Below, in pieces: positions 28,101-36,598 of a DNA stretch of 64,000 nucleotides. A program made the translations under genes and the position numbers. The notes beneath the pieces were generated by a model. That model was not told the origin of the DNA, did no database searches, and worked only from the letters and a program-made list of their open reading frames with translations. Position 1 is the stretch's first letter, and each line of letters opens with the position of its first letter. Source of the stretch: Legionella rowbothamii (GTDB lineage Bacteria > Pseudomonadota > Gammaproteobacteria > Legionellales > Legionellaceae); contig NZ_CAAAIM010000004.1 of the NCBI RefSeq assembly GCF_900639985.1, forward strand, positions 62,001-126,000, read 5' to 3'.

Positions 28101-29117
28101 TTAGCTTGGCCCCATGTTTATCAGGGTGCAATTAATTTTGCTCCAGTTTCTGTTGGCCGTCGTGGTTTTGTAGGGAATGTTAGTTTACTTTCTGCAGGTA
28201 AAGAACTGGGTGAGCGTGCGTTGCTTGGATGTTTGTCAATAACACCTCCAGGGGATAAGGCAACAGAAGTAAATTCTGCATGGTTAGGTTCTCCAGCCGT
28301 TTATCTACCAAAACGTGAAGTTTTTGTTGGTTTTTCTGATAAAGAGACGTTTTATCCATCAAAAAAATTGTATTGCACGCGTTTGCTAATCGAGTTTTTA
28401 CGGATTATTTTACCTACATCTTTTTCATTAATCGTTTTATTTAACATGCTTTATATTCTGGACTACATGTTAACAACCTATTCTTGGGGCGTTACGGCGC
28501 TTGTCTTGCCCGTTTCTGAGCTATTCCTTACTGTGTGTATGGTTGGAGTTTTAGTCGGCTTAAAATGGGTCCTTTTGGGCAAATTAAAGCCCCTAACTAA
28601 ACCTATTTGGGATCCTTTTATTTGGAAAAATGATGTCATTGAATATTCTTATAACTATTACACCAATCCTCATTTAACAAATAAGGTTTTAGGTACTCCC
28701 TTTGCACTTTGGATTCATCGTTGTTTAGGAACTAAGGCTGGAAAAAGAGTATTTACTGATAGTGCTGAGTTTTCTGAATTTGATTTAATCAACATTGGTG
28801 ATGATGTGTGCATTAATGCGGAAACTATAATCCAAACACATCTTTATGAAGATCGTATATTTAAGGTATCTAATGTTACCATTAATTCAGGCTGTAACAT
28901 CGGTACTGGGTCAATCGTACTCTACAACACAGTAATGGAAGATAACTCTACCTTAGGAAGTCTCTCTTTATTAATGAAAGGCGAGTGCTTGCCTGAGAAT
29001 ACCCAATGGGCTGGTATTCCTGCACAATCAACCTTAGTTGGGGCTACCTATCAACGGGCACCTCAAGTTGTTACGATTGGTGAGGTGGTTGCAGGAGCGG
29101 TACCTGAGTTATTGTAG
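25119..29117 (+). CDS. Pls/PosA-type single-module non-ribosomal peptide synthetase with three LbH domains
   Basis: The 1332-residue protein has an adenylation domain (about 10-500), with YTSGSTGKPKG near 163, NTYGPTEATV, YRTGDLA, DQVKLRGFRIELNEIE and GKVNRK. A carrier domain follows, with the phosphopantetheine serine in DLGGHSLLAAK near 543. After this come six or so membrane spans interleaved with three hexapeptide (left-handed beta-helix) units near 724-815, 957-1057 and 1200-1295. There is no condensation or thioesterase domain. This is the architecture of epsilon-poly-L-lysine synthetase, which chains one amino acid at the membrane. The monomer cannot be read reliably. TTG 25119 has AGGAG nine bases upstream; ATG 25146 is the alternative start. 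Confidence 0.88.
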   Translation: MSFSSGDNTMQLHHFFERSVDRFASNIALICDNAFISYQELECRANQLAHYLVENNVSKGSIVGILLERSVECYIAILASLKAGAAYVPIEVDYPEERINYIFSDLQFTAVLTSSSQLAQKKLAWPKAYALDELNEELSQQPTKRLTSVSNEQDADDLCYVIYTSGSTGKPKGVEIPHSSICHYVTEASTLYAITSNDRVYQGFSLAFDASLEELWMAFANGAALVACTAKEVRSGLGLISFLHQHQVSVLSTVPTLLSTLEGQLPDLRLLILGGETCPASLVKNWSRKGLRIINTYGPTEATVIATYAECHPEKEITIGKPLPGYGVVIVDEHLNEVSDGEEGELCISGLALARGYVNRPESTAEKFVINPANQERLYRTGDLASKTEHGDIRFAGRIDDQVKLRGFRIELNEIEAVMMQYPGIKQAVVSLQTLDQPTLVAYVLLEKNAKFSVSELRSFLKTNLPDYMIPAITEVLEFFPVLSSGKVNRKALPKPTQAKAETTYVAPKSELAKEIAHVWEKVLDYPNISADADFFYDLGGHSLLAAKAISSLRRIPALRNISILDLYKNPTIGQLEQKFNNSNPAQQAEAPRKPKYRAPQWKYYLCGVGQFFGCLLQYGVGTFQLLAVVLCYSWVTSEYSIISRESQLAFLALFLSLPIISLMITVAMKWILLGRVKPGEYPLWGWFYYRWWLVQKLQKNLFLAKYLVGSPLVTIYYRLLGAKIGKNCHIGSMQIAAHDLLVIGDNTSINTDSRLYGYIVEDGWLKIGTITIGKNCYIGSRSVIGLNSVVEDNAVLDDMSMLPDQGFIPKGAYFSGSPAVPGMLPADHIARKKVDVEESTMLENTTFGILHYLGIVFVMVMFYLCLIPALSFISYYYDQGSYFTTIFFAVPLGSVVFLSLYYLCVIVCKKIIMDKVKPGQYSLKSFYYLRHWIIVKMLDSDEISVMADTLYLPAFLRLLGAKLGKSVEMGETPHIIPDLVTIEEGGFTASSVALAWPHVYQGAINFAPVSVGRRGFVGNVSLLSAGKELGERALLGCLSITPPGDKATEVNSAWLGSPAVYLPKREVFVGFSDKETFYPSKKLYCTRLLIEFLRIILPTSFSLIVLFNMLYILDYMLTTYSWGVTALVLPVSELFLTVCMVGVLVGLKWVLLGKLKPLTKPIWDPFIWKNDVIEYSYNYYTNPHLTNKVLGTPFALWIHRCLGTKAGKRVFTDSAEFSEFDLINIGDDVCINAETIIQTHLYEDRIFKVSNVTINSGCNIGTGSIVLYNTVMEDNSTLGSLSLLMKGECLPENTQWAGIPAQSTLVGATYQRAPQVVTIGEVVAGAVPELL

Positions 29118-29150
29118 TGTACCGGAAAGCATATCGGCCTAAATCTAATA

Positions 29151-29176
29151 TAGCCTGGTTGCAAGTAACCAGGCTA
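29151..29176. terminator. Hairpin between convergent NRPS and panC genes
   Basis: TAGCCTGGTT (29151-29160) and AACCAGGCTA (29167-29176) pair perfectly around a 6-base loop. No strong T run follows on either strand, so it may instead be a short relative of the family A repeats. Confidence 0.45.
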
Positions 29177-29188
29177 CCCCATTAAAAA

Positions 29189-29950
29189 CTACAAACAATA
29201 ATTATCGATTAAACGAATATCGCCGATACGTACAGCCGCAAAACGGCGATTTTCGTATTCTTCAATGTATTCAACGGTTATATTTCTCGCTCTTAGATCA
29301 GCTTCAATTTGTTTGCAGGTCTTGTCTTTTTGCTGGAATAGTTGGGCAAACACTTCTGCTAATGCTTTTTCTTCTCGATTTAAACGATTATTACGAGAGC
29401 TATAAGCTAAACCGCTGGATTCCCGAATAATAGGGCAGGGGATTATGTCTATATCCATAAAAAAAGCCTTAACCATTTCACGGATCAGTAAATACTGCTG
29501 GTAATCTTTTTCCCCAAAATAAGCCTTATGAGGCTTAACCAGATTCAGTAATTTCATAACCACAGTGAGTACACCGTTAAAATGACCTGGACGATGTGTT
29601 CCTTCCATAAGCTGACAAAGTTGGTGTTCATGAACTTGATAGTTATACTGATCAGGGTACATTGCCTTTTCCGTAGGCAAAATACAAAAATCAACTCCTG
29701 ACTCCTCCATAATACAAATATCTGCCTCTAAAGTCCGAGGATAATGTTTGTAGTCATCTGCTTGATTAAATTGGGTGGGGTTAACAAATAAAGTGGTGGC
29801 AGTATACTGATTTTCTTTCTGACTCGCTAAAAATAAAGAAGCATGGCCTGCATGTAAATTGCCCATAGTTGGTGCAAAGCCAATAGTGTGTTTTACGGAA
29901 AGCTGCTTTCGAAAGCTTATCCATTCATGAAGATCATGAAAAATTTGCAT
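29189..29950 (-). CDS. panC: Pantothenate synthetase PanC
   Basis: PanC joins pantoate and beta-alanine with ATP to make pantothenate, a coenzyme A precursor. The 253-residue protein has the nucleotide-binding [25 protein letters not shown], the [13 protein letters not shown] segment, FGEKDYQQ and SSRNNRL. The C-terminal domain is short, as in some gammaproteobacteria. The panB gene lies 211 bases upstream on the same strand; no panD was seen in this window. Confidence 0.95.
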   Translation of the reverse strand: MQIFHDLHEWISFRKQLSVKHTIGFAPTMGNLHAGHASLFLASQKENQYTATTLFVNPTQFNQADDYKHYPRTLEADICIMEESGVDFCILPTEKAMYPDQYNYQVHEHQLCQLMEGTHRPGHFNGVLTVVMKLLNLVKPHKAYFGEKDYQQYLLIREMVKAFFMDIDIIPCPIIRESSGLAYSSRNNRLNREEKALAEVFAQLFQQKDKTCKQIEADLRARNITVEYIEEYENRRFAAVRIGDIRLIDNYCL

Positions 29951-30027
29951 GAATTACTCCTACATGTGGTGCATAAGTATTTTTGTAATAGTGTCAAGCA
30001 TTGCTTCTACACATATCTTGATGAGTG

Positions 30028-30095
30028 TAGGCGGGGCTGAAAAGCTACCATCGGAACGAGCAGCAACAATGTTGCTGGGCTTTTGAAGCCCAGCC
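30028..30095. repeat. Palindromic intergenic repeat, family A
   Basis: About 68 bp between panB and panC. The left arm starts TAGGCGGGGCTGAAAAGC; the right arm is a hairpin GCTGGGCTTTTGAAGCCCAGC. Confidence 0.55.
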
Positions 30096-30161
30096 TTTGC
30101 TTTACAATGGTTGCTGAAGTTGACGCTATTAAAAGTGCTCAGGGTATGTAAATTCCATTAC

Positions 30162-30950
30162 CTAAAATGTATGCTCAGGTGTTGGGAAACTCACTTGATG
30201 CACTTGACCTGCGTAAGCATTAATTGCATTAAGCAATACTTCTTTGCCTTGAGCGTAGCGTTTAACAAATTTAAAGTTATGACTGGTTTGCAGGCCTAAC
30301 ATATCATGCCAAACCAGGACTTGTCCGTCAGTATCTATACCCGCCCCAATACCAATAGTGGGGATGCTCAATGCATCGGTAATACGCTTAGCAACCTGTT
30401 GAGGAACACATTCAATGACGAGGGCAAAGCAACCAGCTTGTTCTAATTCAAGCGCTTGTTGCACTAGGATATCTGCATGTTCCTGGCTTTTTCCCTGAAC
30501 CTTAAAACCACCTAATTGGTGAATGGACTGTGGTGTGAGGCCTATATGACCAATTACGGGAACACCGGCAGTCACTAGGTGGTTAATCGTTTTACAAGTA
30601 TCTGCATCACCGCCTTCGATTTTTACCGCATGAGCACCTGCGCGCAAAAGGCGAGTTACGTTTTCAACCGTTTGAGCCAGAGAAATTTTATGACTTAAAA
30701 AGGGCAGGTCGGTAATTAAAAATTGCTGTTTTAGACCACGAGCTACTGCCTCAGTATGCAGAGCCATCATGTCCATGGTTGCCGTAATGGTTGTATCATG
30801 GCCATGTACTGCCATTGCCACTGAATCGCCAACAAGAACACAGTCAATATCAGATTCAGCAATAGTACAGGCGGAGGGATAATCATAGCACGTGAGCATA
30901 GCGATTTTTTGCTGCTCTTGCTTTTTGCGTTTAAAATCATGAATTTTCAT
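30162..30950 (-). CDS. panB: 3-methyl-2-oxobutanoate hydroxymethyltransferase PanB
   Basis: PanB makes ketopantoate from 2-oxoisovalerate and methylene-tetrahydrofolate. The 262-residue TIM barrel has MLTCYDYPSA, the metal-binding VLVGDSVAM, AHAVKIEGG, PVIGHIGLTPQS and IGIGAG. It is first of the panB-panC pair. Confidence 0.96.
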   Translation of the reverse strand: MKIHDFKRKKQEQQKIAMLTCYDYPSACTIAESDIDCVLVGDSVAMAVHGHDTTITATMDMMALHTEAVARGLKQQFLITDLPFLSHKISLAQTVENVTRLLRAGAHAVKIEGGDADTCKTINHLVTAGVPVIGHIGLTPQSIHQLGGFKVQGKSQEHADILVQQALELEQAGCFALVIECVPQQVAKRITDALSIPTIGIGAGIDTDGQVLVWHDMLGLQTSHNFKFVKRYAQGKEVLLNAINAYAGQVHQVSFPTPEHTF

Positions 30951-31278
30951 GCGGCACTCCTTAGCAGACTAAGTGGCGCATGACTAATAAAACCAAAATA
31001 TACTTTAGGTACCTGTCGCATGGATCAAGTCCTCCATAAATTGAAATGATAAGGGGTCGCTGCCGTGTTGTAAGCGTTCGATAACAACGGTACGTCATTC
31101 CGGAGGAAAGATCTCCTGAATGGGGCCTTACACTTAACTATTGCATTTATGCCACATTCAGGAGATCCCTCACTGTGTTCGGGACGACGTATTCACATTT
31201 CCGCGAATACTTACTTGGGGTCAACGCGCCATGGGGCTGATAATTCTATTGTTTTAATGCAATTAACAGCCTCAGGTA
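30951..31278. other. Gene-free stretch between panB and efflux genes
   Basis: 328 bases holding the panB promoter area next to 30951 and a family B repeat (31091-31191). No ORF or RNA gene is supported. Confidence 0.4.
31091..31191. repeat. Inverted-repeat intergenic element, family B
   Basis: About 100 bp. The left end reads TACGTCATTC and then GATCTCCTGAAT. The right end is the inverse, ATTCAGGAGATC, then CCTCACTGTGTTCGGG and ACGTA. Related copies occur near 42451, 43358 and 61985. Confidence 0.6.
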
Positions 31279-32829
31279 TCATAGTTCAAATTCAGGTAAT
31301 TGAGAAGGCGTTTTTTCCTTAGCTTTCTTTGCTGGAGCCTTTAAGAGAAATAATAATGGTAAGGCACATAAAACGAGCCACATCATAAAGCGAAAATCTT
31401 GTAAATAAGCCATCAGGGTGGCTTGGCGTGTAACTTCTGCATTAAGAGAAACAAGGCCGCTAAGTGAATTTAAGGGGTAAATACCAGACTGGCTTGCTTG
31501 CTGTAAATTCATATTAAAAGGGGTTATGTAATTCGCATAGGCTGCATGATTCATTTGTGTGCTTTGGGCTAATTTGGTCATGACAATGGAGATCCCAATG
31601 CTGCTGCCGATATTTCGTAATAGGCTAAATAGTGCCGTACCATCATTACGATATTGAGTCGGTAGGGTAGCAAAAGATAGGGTTGAGAGAGGCACAAAAA
31701 TAAAACCTAAGCCAAGTCCCTGAATGACTCCGCTTAAAACAATGTCATGACCACTAATATTGGCATTGAATAAGGTCATCATCCATAAGGAGTAACAGGT
31801 AAGCATTAGGCCGAGGAAGATTTGGTAGCGCGTATCCACTTTCCCAGAGATTTTTCCTACAATCATCATGGCTGTCATGGTTCCTAGCCCACGCGGTGCT
31901 AAGAGCAGCCCTACATCAATTACTGGATAATTTAATAAACCTTGCATGTAAGGAGGCATTAGCGCCATGGTCGCTAAAAGGATAATACCGATAATGAAAA
32001 TAAACACTAGTCCCACACTGAAGTTACGATCTTTAAACATTGCTGGTTCAATAAATGGGCTGCGCGAAGTAAGAATATGGGTGATAAACAAGTACAAGCA
32101 GATAAGTGCAATAAGAGCTTCAATGATAATCTCATCACTATTAAACCAGTCTAAAGATTCACCGCGATCCAAAAATAACTGTAAGGCACCAATAGCAATA
32201 CTTAAAAATGCAAAACCCATTAGGTCAAAATGCTTGCCAAGTTTTAATTTATTTTCTTGCAGATACATGGTTAAGCCTAACCAAGCAAAAATACCGAAAG
32301 GTAAATTAATGTAAAATACCCAACGCCAATTGTAGTACTCAGTTAACCAACCACCTAAAGATGGACCAAGAATTGGTCCAACCATGACCCCCATGCCCCA
32401 CATCGCCATAGCTGAGCCATGTTTCTCTGGGGGATAGGTGTCCAGTAAAACGGATTGAGATAATGGAACTAAACTTGCACCAAAAATTCCTTGCAGTAGA
32501 CGGAATAAAATAATTTGCGGGAGGGTCTGTGCCGCGCCACATAACATGGACGCAACGGTGAAACCAATCACTGACCAAATGAAAATACGTCGCCGTCCGA
32601 AATGATCCCCTAAAAAGCCAGTTAGTGGAGTGAAGATTGCTGCGGCAACAATATAGGAGGTGAGTACCCAGGAAATTTGCTCTTGAGTAGCGCCCATGCC
32701 TCCTTGCATGTGAGGCAAAGCCACATTAGCAATGGTCGTATCTAGTGACTGCATTACGGTAGCAAGCATTATTGATAATGTAATGAATAGCCTGTTTGTT
32801 ACGTTCGGGCCGGGCTTATTTTCGAGCAT
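31279..32829 (-). CDS. DHA2-family MFS efflux transporter (EmrB-like)
   Basis: The 516-residue inner-membrane proton antiporter has about 14 spans. QSLDTTIANVALPHM is the hallmark of the DHA2/EmrB group, the motif GFLGDHFGRRRIF matches MFS motif A, and GPILGPSLGGWLTE matches motif C. It starts 2 bases after the adaptor gene, so the two form an EmrAB-type tripartite efflux pair that would need an outer-membrane channel encoded elsewhere. Substrates are unknown. Confidence 0.93.
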   Translation of the reverse strand: MLENKPGPNVTNRLFITLSIMLATVMQSLDTTIANVALPHMQGGMGATQEQISWVLTSYIVAAAIFTPLTGFLGDHFGRRRIFIWSVIGFTVASMLCGAAQTLPQIILFRLLQGIFGASLVPLSQSVLLDTYPPEKHGSAMAMWGMGVMVGPILGPSLGGWLTEYYNWRWVFYINLPFGIFAWLGLTMYLQENKLKLGKHFDLMGFAFLSIAIGALQLFLDRGESLDWFNSDEIIIEALIALICLYLFITHILTSRSPFIEPAMFKDRNFSVGLVFIFIIGIILLATMALMPPYMQGLLNYPVIDVGLLLAPRGLGTMTAMMIVGKISGKVDTRYQIFLGLMLTCYSLWMMTLFNANISGHDIVLSGVIQGLGLGFIFVPLSTLSFATLPTQYRNDGTALFSLLRNIGSSIGISIVMTKLAQSTQMNHAAYANYITPFNMNLQQASQSGIYPLNSLSGLVSLNAEVTRQATLMAYLQDFRFMMWLVLCALPLLFLLKAPAKKAKEKTPSQLPEFEL

Positions 32830-32831
32830 AA

Positions 32832-33902
32832 TTATTTAAGCGCATAACGTTTATGTTCTGTATCAATTTCCACCCAGGAGCTTAAACCAGAGCGTAGTTG
32901 AGGACTGTTTGCTTTTTGATCTAATTGAATTCGCACCGCAACTCGCTGGGCGATCTTAACCCAGTTTCCTGTAGCATTTTGCGCTGGAATAATGGAAAAC
33001 TCAGAGCCAGTTGCAGGGCTGATGCTTTGGACTATACCGGTCCATTTCTGCCCTGGGTAAATATCTACCGAAGCAGTTACCTTTTGTCCTGGACGTACGT
33101 ATGTCAATTCCTTTTCAGTAAAATTGGCTTCAATCCACGGATGCTCATGTGCCACCAACGACATGGCTATTGTTCCTTGAGTTACATATTGGCCTTTTTT
33201 GGGCGGGATATTGATGGTTCCTGAAACAGGGGCTTTAATTTCGGTATGGTCTAAATCAAGTTGCGCTTGTTCCAATTCGGCTTTGGCCACCAGATATGTC
33301 GGATGCTGTTCTACTGGTGCATTTACGCTGCCAGCAAGTGATTCTGCGAGGCTTTGCAGGCTATGTTTTGTTGTGATAATTTGTTGTGCTGCAACTTCAG
33401 CTCCTTCACTGGCTTCATCAAGGCTGGATTGAGACGCAAAATGTTTTTCTGCCAGGCCCAGCTGACGCTGCTTGTTGCGTAACGAGAAATTATATTTGGT
33501 ACGCGCTAAAGCAATTTCTGCTTTCTTTTCGAGATAATTGGCTTTGAGTGCTTTGATATCAATACTTACTTGGGCCAATTTAGATTCTGCTTTGGCTAAG
33601 GCGACTTTATAAGGTCGTTGATCAATACGGTAAAGCAGCTGGCCTTTTTTCACCGCTTGGTTTTCTTGAACAAATACTTCTTGGATGGCTCCTGAAACTT
33701 GAGGGCTAAGCGGGATCAGGTCGGCCTTGATGTAAGCATTATCTGTTGAAACATAACGACCACCGAATAGATATAAAACCATTACTGACACAAGAACTGA
33801 TGCAGGCACTACGACTAATAGAATAAAACGCTTAGACCAGAGTGTTGCTTTGTTTTCTCTTGGGATAGTCGATTCTTTTTGTTCGTTATGCATTTTCATC
33901 AT
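32832..33902 (-). CDS. HlyD/EmrA-family efflux periplasmic adaptor
   Basis: The adaptor links the EmrB-like pump to an outer-membrane channel. After a short cytoplasmic tail there is one span (LLVVVPASVLVSVMVLYLFGG), then the beta-barrel/lipoyl halves (VSGAIQEVFVQENQAVKKGQLL and IKAPVSGTINIPPKKGQYV) separated by a coiled-coil hairpin. The longest frame begins at 33956 and would overlap the divergent gene at 33951. I prefer one of the clustered ATGs at 33902/33899/33893, although none has a strong Shine-Dalgarno sequence. Confidence 0.9.
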   Translation of the reverse strand: MMKMHNEQKESTIPRENKATLWSKRFILLVVVPASVLVSVMVLYLFGGRYVSTDNAYIKADLIPLSPQVSGAIQEVFVQENQAVKKGQLLYRIDQRPYKVALAKAESKLAQVSIDIKALKANYLEKKAEIALARTKYNFSLRNKQRQLGLAEKHFASQSSLDEASEGAEVAAQQIITTKHSLQSLAESLAGSVNAPVEQHPTYLVAKAELEQAQLDLDHTEIKAPVSGTINIPPKKGQYVTQGTIAMSLVAHEHPWIEANFTEKELTYVRPGQKVTASVDIYPGQKWTGIVQSISPATGSEFSIIPAQNATGNWVKIAQRVAVRIQLDQKANSPQLRSGLSSWVEIDTEHKRYALK

Positions 33903-33950
33903 CTTTGATTCTGAGTTATCATTTATGCTCGTTATAATAACAGGTTTTGT

Positions 33951-34613
33951 ATGCAAATCACTGAAAAATTAGCTGTGCCGGGGGAGCATCCTTTAACTTT
34001 ACGCGGTGTGGTTGGTCAATTGGAAGCTGTTTTGACGGTTCCAGAGCAACGTGTTTCTAATTACATTGCTTTTTTAGGACACCCTCACTCCTTGCAGGGG
34101 GGAACGATGACCAATAAAGTAGTAACTACTTTGGCGCGTACATTCAAAGACTTAGGTATTCCCTCGTTGCGTTTTAATTTTCGCGGTGTTGGCCTATCTG
34201 AGGGGGTGTATGATGCGGGGATTGGTGAAAGTGAGGATATGCTTTCTTTAGTACTGGCTTGGAAAAAGGAGCAACCTGAGGCACGATTTATTTTTGCCGG
34301 CTTTTCTTTTGGTTCTTATGTGACTTATCGTGTCGCAGCGCAATGCGCGCATAAGCTTTTGATTAGTGTTGCCCCTGCTGTACATCACTATGATTATAAG
34401 GAATTTAGCCCTGGGCCTTATCCTTGGCTAATTATTCAGGGTGACGAGGATGAAGTGGTGCCGCCTGATATGGTCTTTGATTTTGCTGCTCAAGCCCAAC
34501 CAGAAATACCCGTGATTCGTTTTGCCGAGACAACGCATTTTTTCCATGGCAAGTTAATTGAGCTTAAAAATAAACTGGCTGAATATCTTAGTACACAGGT
34601 AAAGCTCATATGA
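33951..34613 (+). CDS. Alpha/beta-hydrolase family protein
   Basis: The 220-residue protein shows FLGHPHSLQGGTMTNKVV, FNFRGVGLSEG, the elbow AGFSFGSYVTY and a histidine in ETTHFFHGK. This pattern belongs to the small alpha/beta-hydrolases (CocE/NonD-like family) found in many proteobacteria. It overlaps zapE by 4 bases and so is probably cotranscribed with it. The substrate is unknown. Confidence 0.82.
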   Translation: MQITEKLAVPGEHPLTLRGVVGQLEAVLTVPEQRVSNYIAFLGHPHSLQGGTMTNKVVTTLARTFKDLGIPSLRFNFRGVGLSEGVYDAGIGESEDMLSLVLAWKKEQPEARFIFAGFSFGSYVTYRVAAQCAHKLLISVAPAVHHYDYKEFSPGPYPWLIIQGDEDEVVPPDMVFDFAAQAQPEIPVIRFAETTHFFHGKLIELKNKLAEYLSTQVKLI

Positions 34614-35692
34614 CCTTGACGGCCTATTATGACGATGCGATTGAGCGTGGTGAGATTAATGATGATCCCCTGCAACGAGAGATTTTGGCACATATGGAAC
34701 GTCTGGCGCAGGATTTAGAAAAGGCAAACACATCCTGGTTTTCCTGGATACGTAAACCTCATATCCAGGGCTTATATATTTATGGGCCTGTAGGTGCGGG
34801 TAAAACTTATCTGGTCGATCTCTTTTATGACCATATTGGGGAAAGCAAAAAAGCGCGGTTTCATTTTCATCATTTTATGCAACAAGTTGATGCTCAGTTA
34901 CGACGTTTACAAGGTCAAAAAGATCCTTTGCGGCACATTGCGAAAAATCTCTCTAAATCAGTTCGTGTGTTATGTTTTGATGAGTTTTTGGTGCACGATG
35001 TAGCCTACGCCATGATTTTAGCAGAACTCTTACAGGCTTTAATCTCACATGGGGTCATCTTAGTTATTTCATCGAATACCATGCCCGACGATCTGTATAA
35101 AAACGGGGTGCACCGTAAGCGATTTTTGCCTGCGATTACTGCAATTAATAAAAATTGCCAGGTTTTAAATCTCAATGAATTAAGAGATTATCGCGTCGGG
35201 CGCGAGCCATTAGTCGATGCTTATTTGTTTCCGTTGACTCAGCAAACTCAACAGAAGATGGAACAGCAATTTCTAAGCTTGGTTGCCTCCCCCCAAGGAC
35301 CTGGGACGATTTTGATCCAAAATCGAGATATTCTTTATTTGGAGCGGGGTGATAAATCCATCTGGTTTGACTTTAATGTATTGTGCAACTTGCCGCGCAG
35401 CCAATTAGATTATTTAGAACTGGCGGATAAGTTTGATTCTATTTTTATCAGCGATGTGCCAGAGTTAACTGAAAATCATACCTTACAAGCAATCATGTTT
35501 ATTCATTTTATTGATGTAATGTATGACCGCGGGGTGAATATTATTATTACCGCCGCAGTTCCCCTTGAGCAGTTGTATCTAAAGGGCGAATTGTTGGATA
35601 TGTTTAAACGGACTCGCAGTCGGCTAATGGAAATGCAATCGGTTGATTATTTAAGTCGTCATCCTAAGCGGGAAGTACAGGAGATGGGATAG
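34610..35692 (+). CDS. zapE: Cell division AAA-type ATPase ZapE (AFG1-like)
   Basis: The 360-residue ATPase of the ZapE/AFG1 family has Walker A GPVGAGKTYLVDLFYD, Walker B VLCFDEFLVHD, the sensor VISSNTMPDDLYKNGVHRKRFLP and the C-terminal FKRTRSRLMEMQS segment. ZapE affects Z-ring stability in Escherichia coli, and mitochondrial AFG1 acts in protein quality control. The start overlaps the upstream hydrolase stop (ATGA). Confidence 0.92.
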   Translation: MTLTAYYDDAIERGEINDDPLQREILAHMERLAQDLEKANTSWFSWIRKPHIQGLYIYGPVGAGKTYLVDLFYDHIGESKKARFHFHHFMQQVDAQLRRLQGQKDPLRHIAKNLSKSVRVLCFDEFLVHDVAYAMILAELLQALISHGVILVISSNTMPDDLYKNGVHRKRFLPAITAINKNCQVLNLNELRDYRVGREPLVDAYLFPLTQQTQQKMEQQFLSLVASPQGPGTILIQNRDILYLERGDKSIWFDFNVLCNLPRSQLDYLELADKFDSIFISDVPELTENHTLQAIMFIHFIDVMYDRGVNIIITAAVPLEQLYLKGELLDMFKRTRSRLMEMQSVDYLSRHPKREVQEMG

Positions 35693-35725
35693 AGTGCGCA
35701 ATGAGTTTGAGTAAGCGAGTACTCA

Positions 35726-35753
35726 TGTAGGCTGGGCCATGGCTCAACCTACA
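35726..35753. repeat. Short palindrome related to family A repeats
   Basis: A 28-bp near-perfect palindrome beginning TGTAGGCTGGGCC and ending CTCAACCTACA lies between convergent zapE and the FkbM gene. Its sequence matches one arm-pair of the element at 53236. Confidence 0.55.
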
Positions 35754-36594
35754 ATTTCTCTTGCTGTCTTGCATAAATCATATGATGGTTAAATCCTAGC
35801 CTTTCCATAACCGGGCTTCGATATATTTTGAGCTCATATCCTTTTTCTTCGAGAAAAGCTGCAAGATGTTCAACCCGATGCTCAATATCATGAACCTCTA
35901 TTGCCAACTGTTTTATCGTAGAAAACTGATGAGGGAAAATACTTTTAATGACTTCAAATTCAGCTCCTTCAACATCTACTTTTAAAAAATCGATATGATC
36001 AATATTATTTTTTTCAATAAAACGCCCTAGAGATTCAAGTCTGCATTGAACTTTGTGCGATGTCGTGCGCTTCTTGTAATTCTTTTTAATAAGATAATTC
36101 CGCAGAAAAGGCAGATACTTTAATAGGTAATATAATTTACGATCCCGTCGACTCGATAGTTTCAACAAGGTATCATAATTCAATTGGGGGCGAAAATTTG
36201 AAATAATTTTATCTTCAGGTCGATAGGTTGCCGTGGCTGTTGCTGCGCCAAAAAGGGTAAATTCAACCGTACATTCTTCAGCAACATTACCAATTCCCAT
36301 ATTATAGACCTGCACTTTCTCCCCAAAAGACGCTAAATTATTACGCAAGCACTCAAATGTAGCGGGGATCGGTTCGAAGCTGTAGATTTTTGCTTGTTCC
36401 TCACACTGATATAATGCATATAAAGAAAAAATACCTATGTTAGCGCCGATGTCAAAGATCACTGAATTGGGTTCTAAGGTTAGATAATCTCGTAAATAAG
36501 CATCCAACCCATATATTTCTCTAATGAGGATAGAAACTTCAAGCTCATTTATATAGTACAACTCGCCAATCGCGAATTCCTTTTTGTTAATCAT
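35749..36594 (-). CDS. FkbM-family SAM-dependent methyltransferase
   Basis: The 281-residue protein has the FkbM signature: SVIFDIGANIGIFSLYA (SAM loop), IYSFEPIPATFECLRNNL and the C-terminal IDFLKVDVEGAEFEVIKS. FkbM enzymes O-methylate sugars, polyketides or other secondary products. It is the last of three minus-strand genes with the oxygenase 4 bases upstream, and so is likely part of one pathway with it. The substrate is unknown. Confidence 0.88.
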   Translation of the reverse strand: MINKKEFAIGELYYINELEVSILIREIYGLDAYLRDYLTLEPNSVIFDIGANIGIFSLYALYQCEEQAKIYSFEPIPATFECLRNNLASFGEKVQVYNMGIGNVAEECTVEFTLFGAATATATYRPEDKIISNFRPQLNYDTLLKLSSRRDRKLYYLLKYLPFLRNYLIKKNYKKRTTSHKVQCRLESLGRFIEKNNIDHIDFLKVDVEGAEFEVIKSIFPHQFSTIKQLAIEVHDIEHRVEHLAAFLEEKGYELKIYRSPVMERLGFNHHMIYARQQEKL

Positions 36595-36598
36595 TTTT

